Shown here: positions 1 through 6,252 of the stretch, in pieces
Position numbering within the stretch: the first letter of the stretch is position 1
How the letters are laid out: each line of letters opens with the position of its first letter
Source of the DNA: HGM11368 sp051883395
Lineage (GTDB): Bacteria; Bacillota; Clostridia; Christensenellales; UBA3700
DNA length: 11,869 bases
Assembly: GCA_051883395.1 (NCBI GenBank)
Contig: JBJETQ010000045.1
Coordinates: forward strand, 1 to 11,869
Reading direction: 5' to 3'
Notes under the pieces: generated by a model
Seen by the model: only the letters and a program-made list of their open reading frames with translations
What the model was told of the DNA's origin: nothing
Databases searched by the model: none
Position numbers and translations under genes: made by a program

Positions 1-77
1 GCGCCAAAATAACCTTTGGCTTGCTTCATAATCTTTCTTCTTTTCTTTATAGCGTTGACGCCTCTTTTAATTCTCAT
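1..77 (-). CDS. rplT: 50S ribosomal protein L20 (5' part only)
   Basis: Only the first 25 codons are inside the window and the gene runs off the left edge. The visible N-terminus begins MRIKRGVNAIKKRRK and continues to AKGYFG, the strongly basic start typical of L20, which binds 23S rRNA early in assembly of the large subunit. The ATG at 77 has a TCCTCC complement (GGAGGA on the coding strand, 85-90) seven bases upstream, which fixes the start. It follows rpmI after a 17-base gap, the usual infC-rpmI-rplT order. In other Bacillota L20 represses its own operon by binding the leader upstream of infC, and a candidate leader is present here (830-962). Identity is clear despite the truncation by the window edge. 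Confidence 0.95.
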   Translation of the reverse strand, partial: MRIKRGVNAIKKRRKIMKQAKGYFG

Positions 78-94
78 ATCTTAGTCCTCCACTG

Positions 95-283
95 TTAAAT
101 CAAACTCTTGATGGTCTTTTCTTGTGTCACAGACACGTAAGCGGTCTTTCTCAAACCACGTTTTCTCTTAGACGATTTTTTGCTAAGAATATGTCTTCTG
201 TTCATCTTAGCTCTCTTAATTTTGCCGTTTCCCGTCAACTTAAAGCGCTTTCCTGCGCCACTATGTGTTTTTTGTTTTGGCAT
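95..283 (-). CDS. rpmI: 50S ribosomal protein L35
   Basis: This is a 62-residue, very basic protein beginning MPKQKTHSGAGKRFKLTGNG and containing NRRHILSKKSSKRKR. Both are the hallmark segments of L35, a small large-subunit protein of about 60 to 65 residues. The ATG at 283 has a GGAGGA site nine bases upstream (293-298). It lies 27 bases after the infC stop and 17 bases before rplT, so the three genes are almost certainly one transcript. No sign of truncation or frameshift is seen. Confidence 0.97.
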   Translation of the reverse strand: MPKQKTHSGAGKRFKLTGNGKIKRAKMNRRHILSKKSSKRKRGLRKTAYVSVTQEKTIKSLI

Positions 284-310
284 AGTTCGTTATCCTCCAT
301 AGGTATATAA

Positions 311-829
311 TTATTTTTTTGCGATTGGGTTGAGTATCATAGCTACGGTACGACCTTCGAGAACAGGTCTTTTTTCCATAGTAGATACGTCTTTGAGAAG
401 GTCGAAGAAGTCGTCCATAACTCCTACCGCTATCTCAGGACGAGTGATAAGTCTGCCTTTGAGCCTTATCGACGCCCTTACTCTGTCTCCGCTCTCCAAA
501 AACTTGCGTGCGCTCTTGGCTTTGGTGTTGAGATCTCCCACGTCGATAGAAGTAGACAACCACACTTCCTTCATTTCCACAATTTTTTCCTTCTGGGTTT
601 TGCGGTTTTCCTTTTCTCTCTTGGTGGTCTCGTATTTGTACTTGCCGTAGTCCATCAATTTGCATACAGGCGGCTTGGCGGTTGGCGATATTAGTACCAA
701 ATCAAGGTTTTGCTCGTCTGCGATATCGTTGGCTTCAAAGCTGGACATAATGCCGATTTGCTCTCCGTCAGCACCCAAAAGTCTGACTTCCTTTTCTCTG
801 ATTTGATTGTTAATCAATAATTCTTTGAT
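311..829 (-). CDS. infC: Translation initiation factor IF-3, probable ATC start
   Basis: IF-3 binds the 30S subunit, prevents premature joining of 50S and checks start-codon pairing. The protein shows the expected two lobes: an N-terminal lobe with REKEVRLLGADGEQIGIMS and the signature KPPVCKLMDYGKYKYE (about residues 52-67), a lysine-rich linker, and a C-terminal lobe with RLKGRLITRPE. There is no ATG, GTG or well-placed TTG at the front. The TTG at 817 is 20 bases from the only Shine-Dalgarno (GGGAGG, 838-843). The in-frame ATC at 829 is eight bases from it and gives the N-terminus (M)KELLINNQIREKEV, which fits IF-3 families where LINxxIR follows a few residues. infC is known for rare start codons (ATT, ATA, ATC) used for self-control, so ATC is chosen; an ATT at 835 is only two bases from the site. 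Product: 172 residues, near normal length. Confidence 0.95.
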   Translation of the reverse strand: MKELLINNQIREKEVRLLGADGEQIGIMSSFEANDIADEQNLDLVLISPTAKPPVCKLMDYGKYKYETTKREKENRKTQKEKIVEMKEVWLSTSIDVGDLNTKAKSARKFLESGDRVRASIRLKGRLITRPEIAVGVMDDFFDLLKDVSTMEKRPVLEGRTVAMILNPIAKK

Positions 830-837
830 AAGAATTT

Positions 838-843
838 CCTCCC
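838..843 (-). promoter_or_regulatory. infC: Ribosome binding site that decides the infC start
   Basis: The coding strand reads GGGAGG here, followed by AAATTCTT and then ATC. The eight-base spacing to ATC (829-827) is in the usual range. Spacing to TTG (817) is 20 and to ATT (835) is 2, both poor. This is the main reason for annotating the rare ATC start. Confidence 0.7.
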
Positions 844-862
844 TGCCTTTGGCAATAAAATA

Positions 863-889
863 CGGGCGACAAAAACAATCTGTCGCCCG
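863..889 (-). terminator. Attenuator-like hairpin in the infC leader
   Basis: CGGGCGACA (coding strand, 881-889) pairs perfectly over 9 bp with TGTCGCCCG (863-871), closing a 9-base loop. It is followed by TATTTTATT, which is uridine-rich but interrupted. It sits about 20 bases before the infC Shine-Dalgarno. It could terminate transcription from thrS and act as the switchable terminator of the infC leader. The imperfect T-tract lowers confidence in strong termination. Confidence 0.55.
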
Positions 890-968
890 AAAAAAATACC
901 TTTCTCAATATTAACCACGGCTAAACTGAGTCGCCGGGTGAGTGCCAGACTGCTTTGTTTCCTTGTAT

Positions 969-997
969 ATATTATCAAAGCCTTTGCAATCTGTCAA
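969..997 (-). promoter_or_regulatory. Sigma-A type promoter for infC-rpmI-rplT
   Basis: The coding strand shows TTGACA (992-997), a 17-base spacer and TAATAT (969-974). The -35 is perfect and the -10 has four of six consensus bases. It begins 19 bases after the thrS stop, so infC-rpmI-rplT can be transcribed independently of thrS, with possible read-through from thrS as well. Confidence 0.75.
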
Positions 998-1016
998 CTG
1001 TTTTTTTGCAGATATT

Positions 1017-2954
1017 TTAGTCCAATCTTTTGTCAGCCACTTCCTTGGCTACTCTTGCGATAAAGTCTTCCAACTTCATCTTGCCAAGGTCGCCTTCTCC
1101 CCTTCTTCTCACGGCAACCACGCCTTCTTCGGCTTCCTTGTCGCCGATAATGAGCATATAAGGTATCTTTTCTACCTGCGCCGCTCTTATCTTGTAGCCT
1201 ACGGTCTCGCTTCTTGCGTCGACTTCCGTTCTTATACCCATAGCTCTAAGCTTGCCGGCAATATCTTCGGAAAGCTGTTTGGTACGGTCGGTAAGACACA
1301 GCACTCTCACTTGCGTAGGAGCTACCCACAAAGGAAATGCGCCTGCAAACTTTTCTATCATCAATGCTATGGTTCTTTCATAACAGCCTATCGAAGTACG
1401 GTGTATGATATAAGGTCTTTGCTTTTCTCCGTTTTCGTCAATATAGGACATATCGAAGTTTTCCGCAAGGAACATATCAACCTGCACCGTGATGATGGTG
1501 TCTTCTTTGCCATGAACGTTTTTGATTTGAATATCGAGTTTCGGACCGTAAAAAGCCGCTTCGCCGATGGCTTCGGTGTAGTTGATGCCGATATGATCGA
1601 GAATCTGACGCATGGTATTTTCGGCTTCTTCCCACTTTTCAGGGTCGTTGATATACTTGTCGGTATCCTTAGGGTCCCATCTGCTGAATCTGTAAGTTAC
1701 GTCGTCTTTGAGTCCGGTGCAAGCAAGCATATAATTGATAAGGTCGATTACTCCGCTGAACTCCTGTTCGAGTTGGGACGGCGTACAGATAAGATGACCT
1801 TCGCTTATCGTAAATTGTCTTACTCTTATCAGTCCGTGCATTTCTCCGCTGGCTTCGTTGCGGAAAAGCGTAGAAGTTTCGCCGTATCTTATTGGCAAAT
1901 CTCTGTACGATTTGAGTCCGTTGTTATAAATTGTATATTGGAAAGGACAAGTCATAGGTCTGAGAGCAAACACTTCGTCGTCCTTCTTTTCGTCGCCTAT
2001 AACGAACATAGAGTCGAGATAATGGTCCCAATGCCCCGAAATCTTGTAGAGATTCGACTTTGCCATATAAGGAGTTTTAGTTCTCACGTATCCCCTGCGT
2101 TCTTCTTCGTCTTCAACAAAACGAATGAGCGTCTGCATCAATTTTGCGCCCTTAGGCATCATCAATGGCAAGCCCTGGCCGATATTTTCGTCGGTCATAA
2201 AAATACCCATCTCTCTGCCCAGCTTATTGTGGTCTCGCTTTTTGGCTTCTTCAAGAGCAGTAAGATAGTCAGTCAAATCGCTCTTTTTGTCAAAGCAAGT
2301 GCCGTACACTCTCGACAACATCTTGTTATGCTCGTTGCCACGCCAATATGCGCCGGTAAGCGAAGTGAGTTTGAATGCCTTGATATAACCTGTGCTAGGC
2401 AGGTGCGGACCTGCGCAAAGGTCTACAAAATCGCCCTGTTTGTAAAAGGAAATTACAGCGTCCTTAGGCAAATCGTTGATAAGTTCTATCTTATAGTCTT
2501 CTCCGTACTGTTTCATCAGTTTGATAGCGTCTTCTCTCGGAAGTTCAAAGCGTTCGAGCGGATAATTGGCTTTGATAATCTTTTTCATCTCGTCTTCGAC
2601 CTTGCCCAGTTCTTCCATAGTGATGGCCGTCTTGAAGTCGAAATCGTAATAAAAACCGTTTTCAATAGCCGGACCGATTGCCAGTTTGACGGTCGGATAA
2701 ATGCTTTTCATAGCCTGAGCGAGAACGTGCGAACAGGTATGTCTGTATATTCTGCGACCTTCTTCGTCCTTAAAGGTCAACAATTCCAGCGTGCAGTCCT
2801 TGTCTACAACCGCATTCATCTCTACTACCTTGCCGTCGATTTTTGCGCCCAGCGCAACTCTAGCAAGGCCTTCGGAAATGTCCATAGCAATTTCCGATAC
2901 CTTGATACCTTCCGGGTATTGCTTTTTGCTACCGTCTTTGAGTGTAACTATCAT
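1017..2954 (-). CDS. thrS: Threonyl-tRNA synthetase
   Basis: This cytoplasmic enzyme charges tRNA-Thr with threonine using ATP. At 645 residues it is full length. Domains in order: TGS (about 1-60); the editing domain with its metal-type motif HTCSH (72-76) and C180-A-G-P-H184; the class II catalytic core with the zinc ligands C336 (in RPMTCPFQY), H387 (in SEGHLIC) and H518 (in IIHRTSIGCYER); and an anticodon-binding domain from about 545 (WVAPTQVRVL). Cys336 is the zinc ligand equivalent to E. coli Cys334. The MTCPFQ and SEGHLIC variants replace the E. coli-type MNCP and DDAHIF. The ATG at 2954 follows AAGGAGAAGGAT, an excellent ribosome site. Expression is controlled by the T-box just upstream. 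It is followed by infC, a neighbourhood common in bacteria. Confidence 0.98.
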   Translation of the reverse strand: MIVTLKDGSKKQYPEGIKVSEIAMDISEGLARVALGAKIDGKVVEMNAVVDKDCTLELLTFKDEEGRRIYRHTCSHVLAQAMKSIYPTVKLAIGPAIENGFYYDFDFKTAITMEELGKVEDEMKKIIKANYPLERFELPREDAIKLMKQYGEDYKIELINDLPKDAVISFYKQGDFVDLCAGPHLPSTGYIKAFKLTSLTGAYWRGNEHNKMLSRVYGTCFDKKSDLTDYLTALEEAKKRDHNKLGREMGIFMTDENIGQGLPLMMPKGAKLMQTLIRFVEDEEERRGYVRTKTPYMAKSNLYKISGHWDHYLDSMFVIGDEKKDDEVFALRPMTCPFQYTIYNNGLKSYRDLPIRYGETSTLFRNEASGEMHGLIRVRQFTISEGHLICTPSQLEQEFSGVIDLINYMLACTGLKDDVTYRFSRWDPKDTDKYINDPEKWEEAENTMRQILDHIGINYTEAIGEAAFYGPKLDIQIKNVHGKEDTIITVQVDMFLAENFDMSYIDENGEKQRPYIIHRTSIGCYERTIALMIEKFAGAFPLWVAPTQVRVLCLTDRTKQLSEDIAGKLRAMGIRTEVDARSETVGYKIRAAQVEKIPYMLIIGDKEAEEGVVAVRRRGEGDLGKMKLEDFIARVAKEVADKRLD

Positions 2955-2968
2955 ATCCTTCTCCTTAT

Positions 2969-3002
2969 AAAAAAAGTCCTTATATTGCGAGAATATAAGG
3001 AC
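2969..3002 (-). terminator. T-box intrinsic terminator of thrS
   Basis: GTCCTTATATT and AATATAAGGAC form a perfect 11-bp stem with a CTCGC loop, followed by seven T on the coding strand (2969-2975). The 5' arm shares CCTTAT with the antiterminator, so binding of uncharged tRNA-Thr would break it and allow thrS transcription. Confidence 0.95.
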
Positions 3003-3197
3003 GATAATAACCGTGGTTCCACCTTATTTGCAACGTCAGTTGCCACTTGTTTGCGTCTGTTCGCCGGACGTAGCGTGCCTACAAAAGGTGGTATAAGCAT
3101 TGGCGTTGTGCGTCATCTCAGCTCCCGACGCTCTCTGTATCAACGTAGACAACCTTACTTGTCCTTCTGCCCGACCTTGCGGTCGAAGGCAATTTGT
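2969..3197 (-). promoter_or_regulatory. T-box riboswitch for threonine (thrS leader)
   Basis: The leader RNA senses uncharged tRNA-Thr. On the coding strand, Stem I has base AAGG (3163-3166) with CCTT (3085-3088), then nested helices AAG/CTT, TTG/CAA, CGTTG/CAACG and GCGTC/GACGC, capped by a distal loop with AGAGAG and GCTGAGA. The specifier loop holds ACC (3090-3092) followed by A, a threonine codon readable by a GGU anticodon. A short hairpin, GTAG-GCACG-CTAC, fits Stem III. The T-box sequence GGTGGAACCACGG spans 3011-3023. Its TGGA would pair with a UCCA tRNA 3' end, implying U as the discriminator base. ATAAGG (3022-3027) pairs with CCTTAT (2995-3000) as antiterminator, excluding the terminator. 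An extra GNRA-capped hairpin lies at the 5' end (about 3165-3192). Confidence 0.95.
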
Positions 3198-3203
3198 ATC
3201 GTT

Positions 3204-3232
3204 ATTATAAAACAAGGTTTTTGCTTTGTCAA
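3204..3232 (-). promoter_or_regulatory. Consensus sigma-A promoter of thrS
   Basis: The coding strand has TTGACA (3227-3232), exactly 17 bases, then TATAAT (3204-3209): a full consensus match. It starts seven bases after the stop codon of the upstream gene. Predicted transcription start is near 3197, giving a leader of about 240 bases. Confidence 0.93.
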
Positions 3233-3238
3233 GAGTTT

Positions 3239-3961
3239 TCACACAAACTTAATCTTGACCAGATTGACCAATTTTTCTACCAGCGTTCTGTCGGAATTTT
3301 CCCGCTCCACAGCCAGTTGTTCCACTCTGTTGTATATCAACGTGGCAACTACGTCGTCGTAAGGGTCGTCAAAAAGTTGTACGTTGTCAAGCGCAAAACC
3401 GCTGCTGCCGTCAATCAGAACGGGCGCAGGACAAAACCGCAAAAGCGCAGTTCTGCACCTTATTTTGTTGCCTTTGCCAAGATAGGAAACTATTTGATAA
3501 ATATCGTTTTTTTTGGGATTGTACGACAACAACTCATAACTCATCATCGACAATTCCGACCAGTCGAATTTGAGCTGTTCCATAGCAAAGTCAAAAATGC
3601 CGTCAAGCGAATATACCTTGTATCGGCGCAAAGACTCCGCCACCTTGCGTCTTTCGTATTCTCTGTTGTAAAAAACAAGCGCGCATATCAAAGCCTTGTT
3701 GTGCGGCTGACTCTGTTGCATTGCGCACTCGTTGACTATATAATCGAATTTATAATTGTTGAGCAATATTTCTGCAATATTTTCTTCCAGTCTGCTCTTA
3801 GCCGTCGTCGCTACTTCGTCCAGGCACTCCAAAGCAAAAATATCATAGCCGATGCTCTCCGCTCTTGCATAGGCAAGATTGGGTATTTTTGCAATTTTGT
3901 TTTCCATCAAATCGGCTATTTTACTTTTGTAACGAGATATATAAACTTTGCTTTGCCACAT
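3239..3961 (-). CDS. Probable YtxC-family protein (divergent)
   Basis: This is a 240-residue soluble protein without signal peptide or membrane segment. In Bacillus and many Clostridia the gene just upstream of thrS is ytxC, annotated as a putative sporulation protein of unknown function. The central segment YKVYSLDGIFDFAMEQLKFD resembles the YV-LEGFI-FRLK-Y stretch of that family as I remember it. It is followed, as there, by a segment resembling the EFI-LLKYFV stretch (IYQIVSYLG) and by LIDGSSGF. The end (DDVVATLIYNRVEQLA and after) does not show the usual family C-terminus, and the protein is somewhat short. The ATG at 3961 is the first possible start after an in-frame TGA, but it has no visible Shine-Dalgarno. 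It lies 85 bases after the PAP2 gene. The family call is an inference from position and partial similarity. Confidence 0.5.
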   Translation of the reverse strand: MWQSKVYISRYKSKIADLMENKIAKIPNLAYARAESIGYDIFALECLDEVATTAKSRLEENIAEILLNNYKFDYIVNECAMQQSQPHNKALICALVFYNREYERRKVAESLRRYKVYSLDGIFDFAMEQLKFDWSELSMMSYELLSYNPKKNDIYQIVSYLGKGNKIRCRTALLRFCPAPVLIDGSSGFALDNVQLFDDPYDDVVATLIYNRVEQLAVERENSDRTLVEKLVNLVKIKFV

Positions 3962-4046
3962 ATAGATATTGTATGCAAGGCGGTATCAATAATTCAGCGC
4001 AAAGCCCAATATTTTATCTGTTCACTCAAATTTGTCTCCGCAAAGT

Positions 4047-4700
4047 CTATTGCTCGGCACACTTCTTTTTGCCCACGTTTCTTATGTCCCATTCCAACAC
4101 AAAATTGCTGAATTTGTTGTCTTTATGTTTTTCCAAAGCCTTAAAAATTAGTTCTGCAATCAGATAGGCAACCAGTCCCGACAACGTGCCGACGATAATG
4201 CCTGCCAAGGCGTCGCTGGCATAGTGAGCCACGAGATAAACTCTTGCCACAGCCATTGCAATCAGTCCTATATAGCCAACCCAACTCCACTTTTTATTGC
4301 AACTTAGCAACATTGCCATAGCCCATGCCGCCACGGCGGTAACGTGTCCCGAAGGAAAAGAAAAACCGTCTTCCGCAGGGCTGCCCACGGCTTGCCAATA
4401 TCCTAAGTAGGCAGGGTCGGTCATAGGTCTTGGACGCATAATCACGTCTTTGAGAATAACGCTCGTTATGAGCGCACCGCAAGCCACCGCTCCAAACAGG
4501 CAAACCCCAAACTTTCGTGTAGGTTTGAACAGACAAAGTATTATCGCCGCAACAAAAAATATTATGCCCTTTTCTCCCAGCAGAGTAATCAATTTGAACA
4601 GCGGCGTAAAAAATCCGCCTGCCGATTGGGCCAATGTATGCAGAGCCGCAAATATAGTTGCGTCAAAAGTTGCAAAAAAGTTGTTAAGCCACTCAGCCAT
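4047..4700 (-). CDS. PAP2-family membrane phosphatase
   Basis: This is a 217-residue integral membrane phosphatase. All three PAP2 motifs are present: K84-x6-R91-P92 (KDVIMRPRP), PSGH at 116-119, and R153-x5-H159-x3-D163 (ARVYLVAHYASD). His119, His159 and Asp163 are the expected catalytic residues. Five or six hydrophobic helices surround them, placing the active site on the outer face of the membrane. In Bacillota such enzymes include BcrC-type undecaprenyl-diphosphate phosphatases, which recycle the cell-wall lipid carrier, and phosphatidylglycerophosphate phosphatases; sequence alone does not decide between these. The ATG at 4700 follows AAGGAGAAAAT. It starts 24 bases after the MscS gene, so the two are probably co-transcribed. 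Confidence 0.92.
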   Translation of the reverse strand: MAEWLNNFFATFDATIFAALHTLAQSAGGFFTPLFKLITLLGEKGIIFFVAAIILCLFKPTRKFGVCLFGAVACGALITSVILKDVIMRPRPMTDPAYLGYWQAVGSPAEDGFSFPSGHVTAVAAWAMAMLLSCNKKWSWVGYIGLIAMAVARVYLVAHYASDALAGIIVGTLSGLVAYLIAELIFKALEKHKDNKFSNFVLEWDIRNVGKKKCAEQ

Positions 4701-4724
4701 ATTTTCTCCTTTGTAAATAGCCTG

Positions 4725-5675
4725 TCAGTCCTTTGGCGCAGGCTGGTTGACGACAACCTGTGGAAACGGTATATTGATTCCGTTGTTGTCAAACAGCAGT
4801 TTGATTTCTCTGTTGAGATCTCTCTGCACCTGGAATACGTCTTCTTCCTTACACTTTGCTGTAATCAAAAGATTTACGCTCGACTCGCCCAACTCGCTCA
4901 CGCCGAGATAAAAAGGACCGTCGACTATGGCAGGAATATTCTCTTTTATCTTGTCGAGATTGTTCTTTATCACTTCTTCCACCTTAGGTATTGATGCGCC
5001 GTACTCTATACCCACCTGACATTTTGCCACCGATATTTCCTGCGTCTGATTGATAATGGACGTAATCTGACTGTTGTTGACGATATTGACGTTGCCGCCT
5101 GCGTCTACAATCTTTGTGGTGCGGATACCGACTTCCTGCACGGTACCACGCCAGCCGTTGATGACGACGATATCGCCCACTTCAAACTCTCCTTCAAACA
5201 CAATAAACATTCCTGCTACTATGTCGGATACAAGGCTCTGTGCGCCAAGACCTATGACGAGCGTCAATATTCCGGCACCTGCAAGGAGTGTGCCTGTATT
5301 TACTCCCCATGCTCCCAGCACCAGCATCAAAGTAGCCAGCGCTATCACCCATTTGAGAAAATTGACGAGCAGTTTATGAATTGTCAAAGCACGTTTGGTA
5401 TCGGCAAAACTCTTGCGCATGATATATTTGATGAGCCAATATATCACCACGGCAAGCGAAATAATCTGTATGCTCTTTATCATTGCGGGAATTTTATTGA
5501 ACAACGTGTTGACAAAATCATTGTCGGTCAATGCCTGATTGAACACGGAGTCTTCTCCGTACAGTTGACTGCTGAACACTCCCGTAAGCACGGTAAGGGT
5601 GAGAGCAAGCACAATGACAATAATTTGAATGGCTCTTTTTGTCAGTTTTTTCATAGGTCTTTTCAATTTATTCAT
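4725..5675 (-). CDS. MscS-type mechanosensitive ion channel
   Basis: This 316-residue protein has hydrophobic helices at about 15-35, 66-85 and 104-123, then the glycine/alanine-rich pore helix (about 126-148, with AGAGILTLVIGLGAQ). The pore helix runs into the family signature SLVSDIVAGMFIVFEGEFEVGD. A beta domain (about 160-205) and a C-terminal alpha/beta domain follow, ending in GINIPFPQ. MscS channels open under membrane tension and release solutes on osmotic downshift. This one is of the small type (E. coli MscS is 286 residues) with one extra N-terminal helix. The start at 5675 lies only three bases after the stop of the preceding gene, and its own ribosome site is weak (AAAGAGAAT), so translational coupling is likely. 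Met8 is an alternative start. Confidence 0.93.
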   Translation of the reverse strand: MNKLKRPMKKLTKRAIQIIVIVLALTLTVLTGVFSSQLYGEDSVFNQALTDNDFVNTLFNKIPAMIKSIQIISLAVVIYWLIKYIMRKSFADTKRALTIHKLLVNFLKWVIALATLMLVLGAWGVNTGTLLAGAGILTLVIGLGAQSLVSDIVAGMFIVFEGEFEVGDIVVINGWRGTVQEVGIRTTKIVDAGGNVNIVNNSQITSIINQTQEISVAKCQVGIEYGASIPKVEEVIKNNLDKIKENIPAIVDGPFYLGVSELGESSVNLLITAKCKEEDVFQVQRDLNREIKLLFDNNGINIPFPQVVVNQPAPKD

Positions 5676-5678
5676 ATT

Positions 5679-6134
5679 CTATTCTCTTTTTGTCTTTATT
5701 TTTTGTTTTGTCAACAACTGCTTGTTGTTGCCGTCCTGTATATATACGGCTACGGTGTATTCCATACCCGATTTGAGATTGTCAAAACTTCCGCTGTTCT
5801 GTCCGCCGTCAATCGCTACGCTGCGATGAGTAAAATCGTTGTACGCTTCCACTATCAAACCTTGTGCCTGAGCGTCGGTCTCCACGCTCCACGTTATCTG
5901 AGTTTCGGTGCTGTCAAGAGCCGTGATGTATGCGTCTACTGCGGCGTCGGAAGTCATAGCCACTCCGCTGCCGAGCAACAATGCGGCAATGGCAAGCAAA
6001 GTGCTTGTCGCCACCGTTGCGACCTGTTTTTCTTTGCCCACGTATTTGTCGTTGGACGGCACAGGGTTTATCTCATTGTTCGGTACGCTGTTGACTACCA
6101 GACCCTTGTCGCCGCTCTCATTGAATTCCTGCAT
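5679..6134 (-). CDS. Membrane-anchored protein with FN3-like domain
   Basis: This 151-residue protein is not a family I can name. It has a polar N-terminal tail of about 36 residues ending in lysines (KYVGKEK), one hydrophobic segment (about 38-60, VATVATSTLLAIAALLLGSG), and then a single beta-rich domain (about 66-148). The pattern ITWSVETDAQAQGLIVEAYN ... FDNLKSGMEYTVAVYI is that of a fibronectin type III fold, with the typical L-xxGxxYTV turn. Charge placement suggests an internal N-terminus and an external domain, possibly binding wall or neighbouring proteins. The ATG at 6134 follows AAGAAGGAACAGAT. It is the first gene of the unit that includes the MscS channel and PAP2 phosphatase, so a role in the cell envelope is likely but unproven. 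Confidence 0.7.
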   Translation of the reverse strand: MQEFNESGDKGLVVNSVPNNEINPVPSNDKYVGKEKQVATVATSTLLAIAALLLGSGVAMTSDAAVDAYITALDSTETQITWSVETDAQAQGLIVEAYNDFTHRSVAIDGGQNSGSFDNLKSGMEYTVAVYIQDGNNKQLLTKQKIKTKRE

Positions 6135-6152
6135 ATCTGTTCCTTCTTATCT

Positions 6153-6182
6153 ATTATACCACACGCCACGTTTTTTTTACAA
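6153..6182 (-). promoter_or_regulatory. Promoter of the FN3-like / MscS / PAP2 unit
   Basis: A perfect TATAAT (6153-6158) is preceded, after 18 bases, by TTGTAA (6177-6182), which matches four of six -35 positions. The spacer contains an A-tract. Transcription would start about 12 bases before the ATG at 6134, leaving a very short leader that still contains the AAGGAA ribosome site. Confidence 0.65.
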
Positions 6183-6190
6183 TATTTCTT

Positions 6191-6227
6191 TTAATAAAAA
6201 GAACGTGTATATTATGACACGTTCTTT
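6191..6227 (-). terminator. Intrinsic terminator of the TIR unit
   Basis: AAAGAACGTGT and ACACGTTCTTT form a perfect 11-bp stem with the loop CATAATAT on the coding strand (6198-6227). It is followed by TTTTTATTAA. It lies 25 bases past the stop of the TIR-less paralog and separates that unit from the envelope cluster. Confidence 0.88.
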
Positions 6228-6252
6228 ATCTTAGTAACATTGCAGCATCTAT

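Larger units (their letters stand above)
830..962 (-). promoter_or_regulatory. infC-rpmI-rplT leader, candidate L20-type attenuator
   Basis: About 130 untranslated bases separate the predicted transcription start (near 962) from infC. The leader contains a 9-bp hairpin (863-889) just before the ribosome site. An upstream GGCGAC (coding strand, 930-935) can pair instead with GTCGCC in the 3' arm of that hairpin (865-870). Two mutually exclusive structures are what an attenuator needs. In Bacillus the same operon is controlled by L20 binding to its leader and causing early termination. The position and design match, but I cannot confirm membership of the described L20 leader family by eye. Confidence 0.5.

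Noticed and set aside
311..817. TTG at 817 as the infC start
   Set aside because: It is 20 bases from the only Shine-Dalgarno and would remove conserved N-terminal residues; ATC at 829 fits better.
3036..3242. A 68-codon minus-strand open frame between thrS and the upstream gene
   Set aside because: It lies across the thrS promoter and inside the T-box RNA structure, starts before the promoter and has no ribosome site.
942..3362. An 806-codon open frame on the plus strand
   Set aside because: It is the reverse-strand shadow of thrS and its T-box leader. The translation shows no recognisable domain, while the minus strand encodes complete ThrRS.
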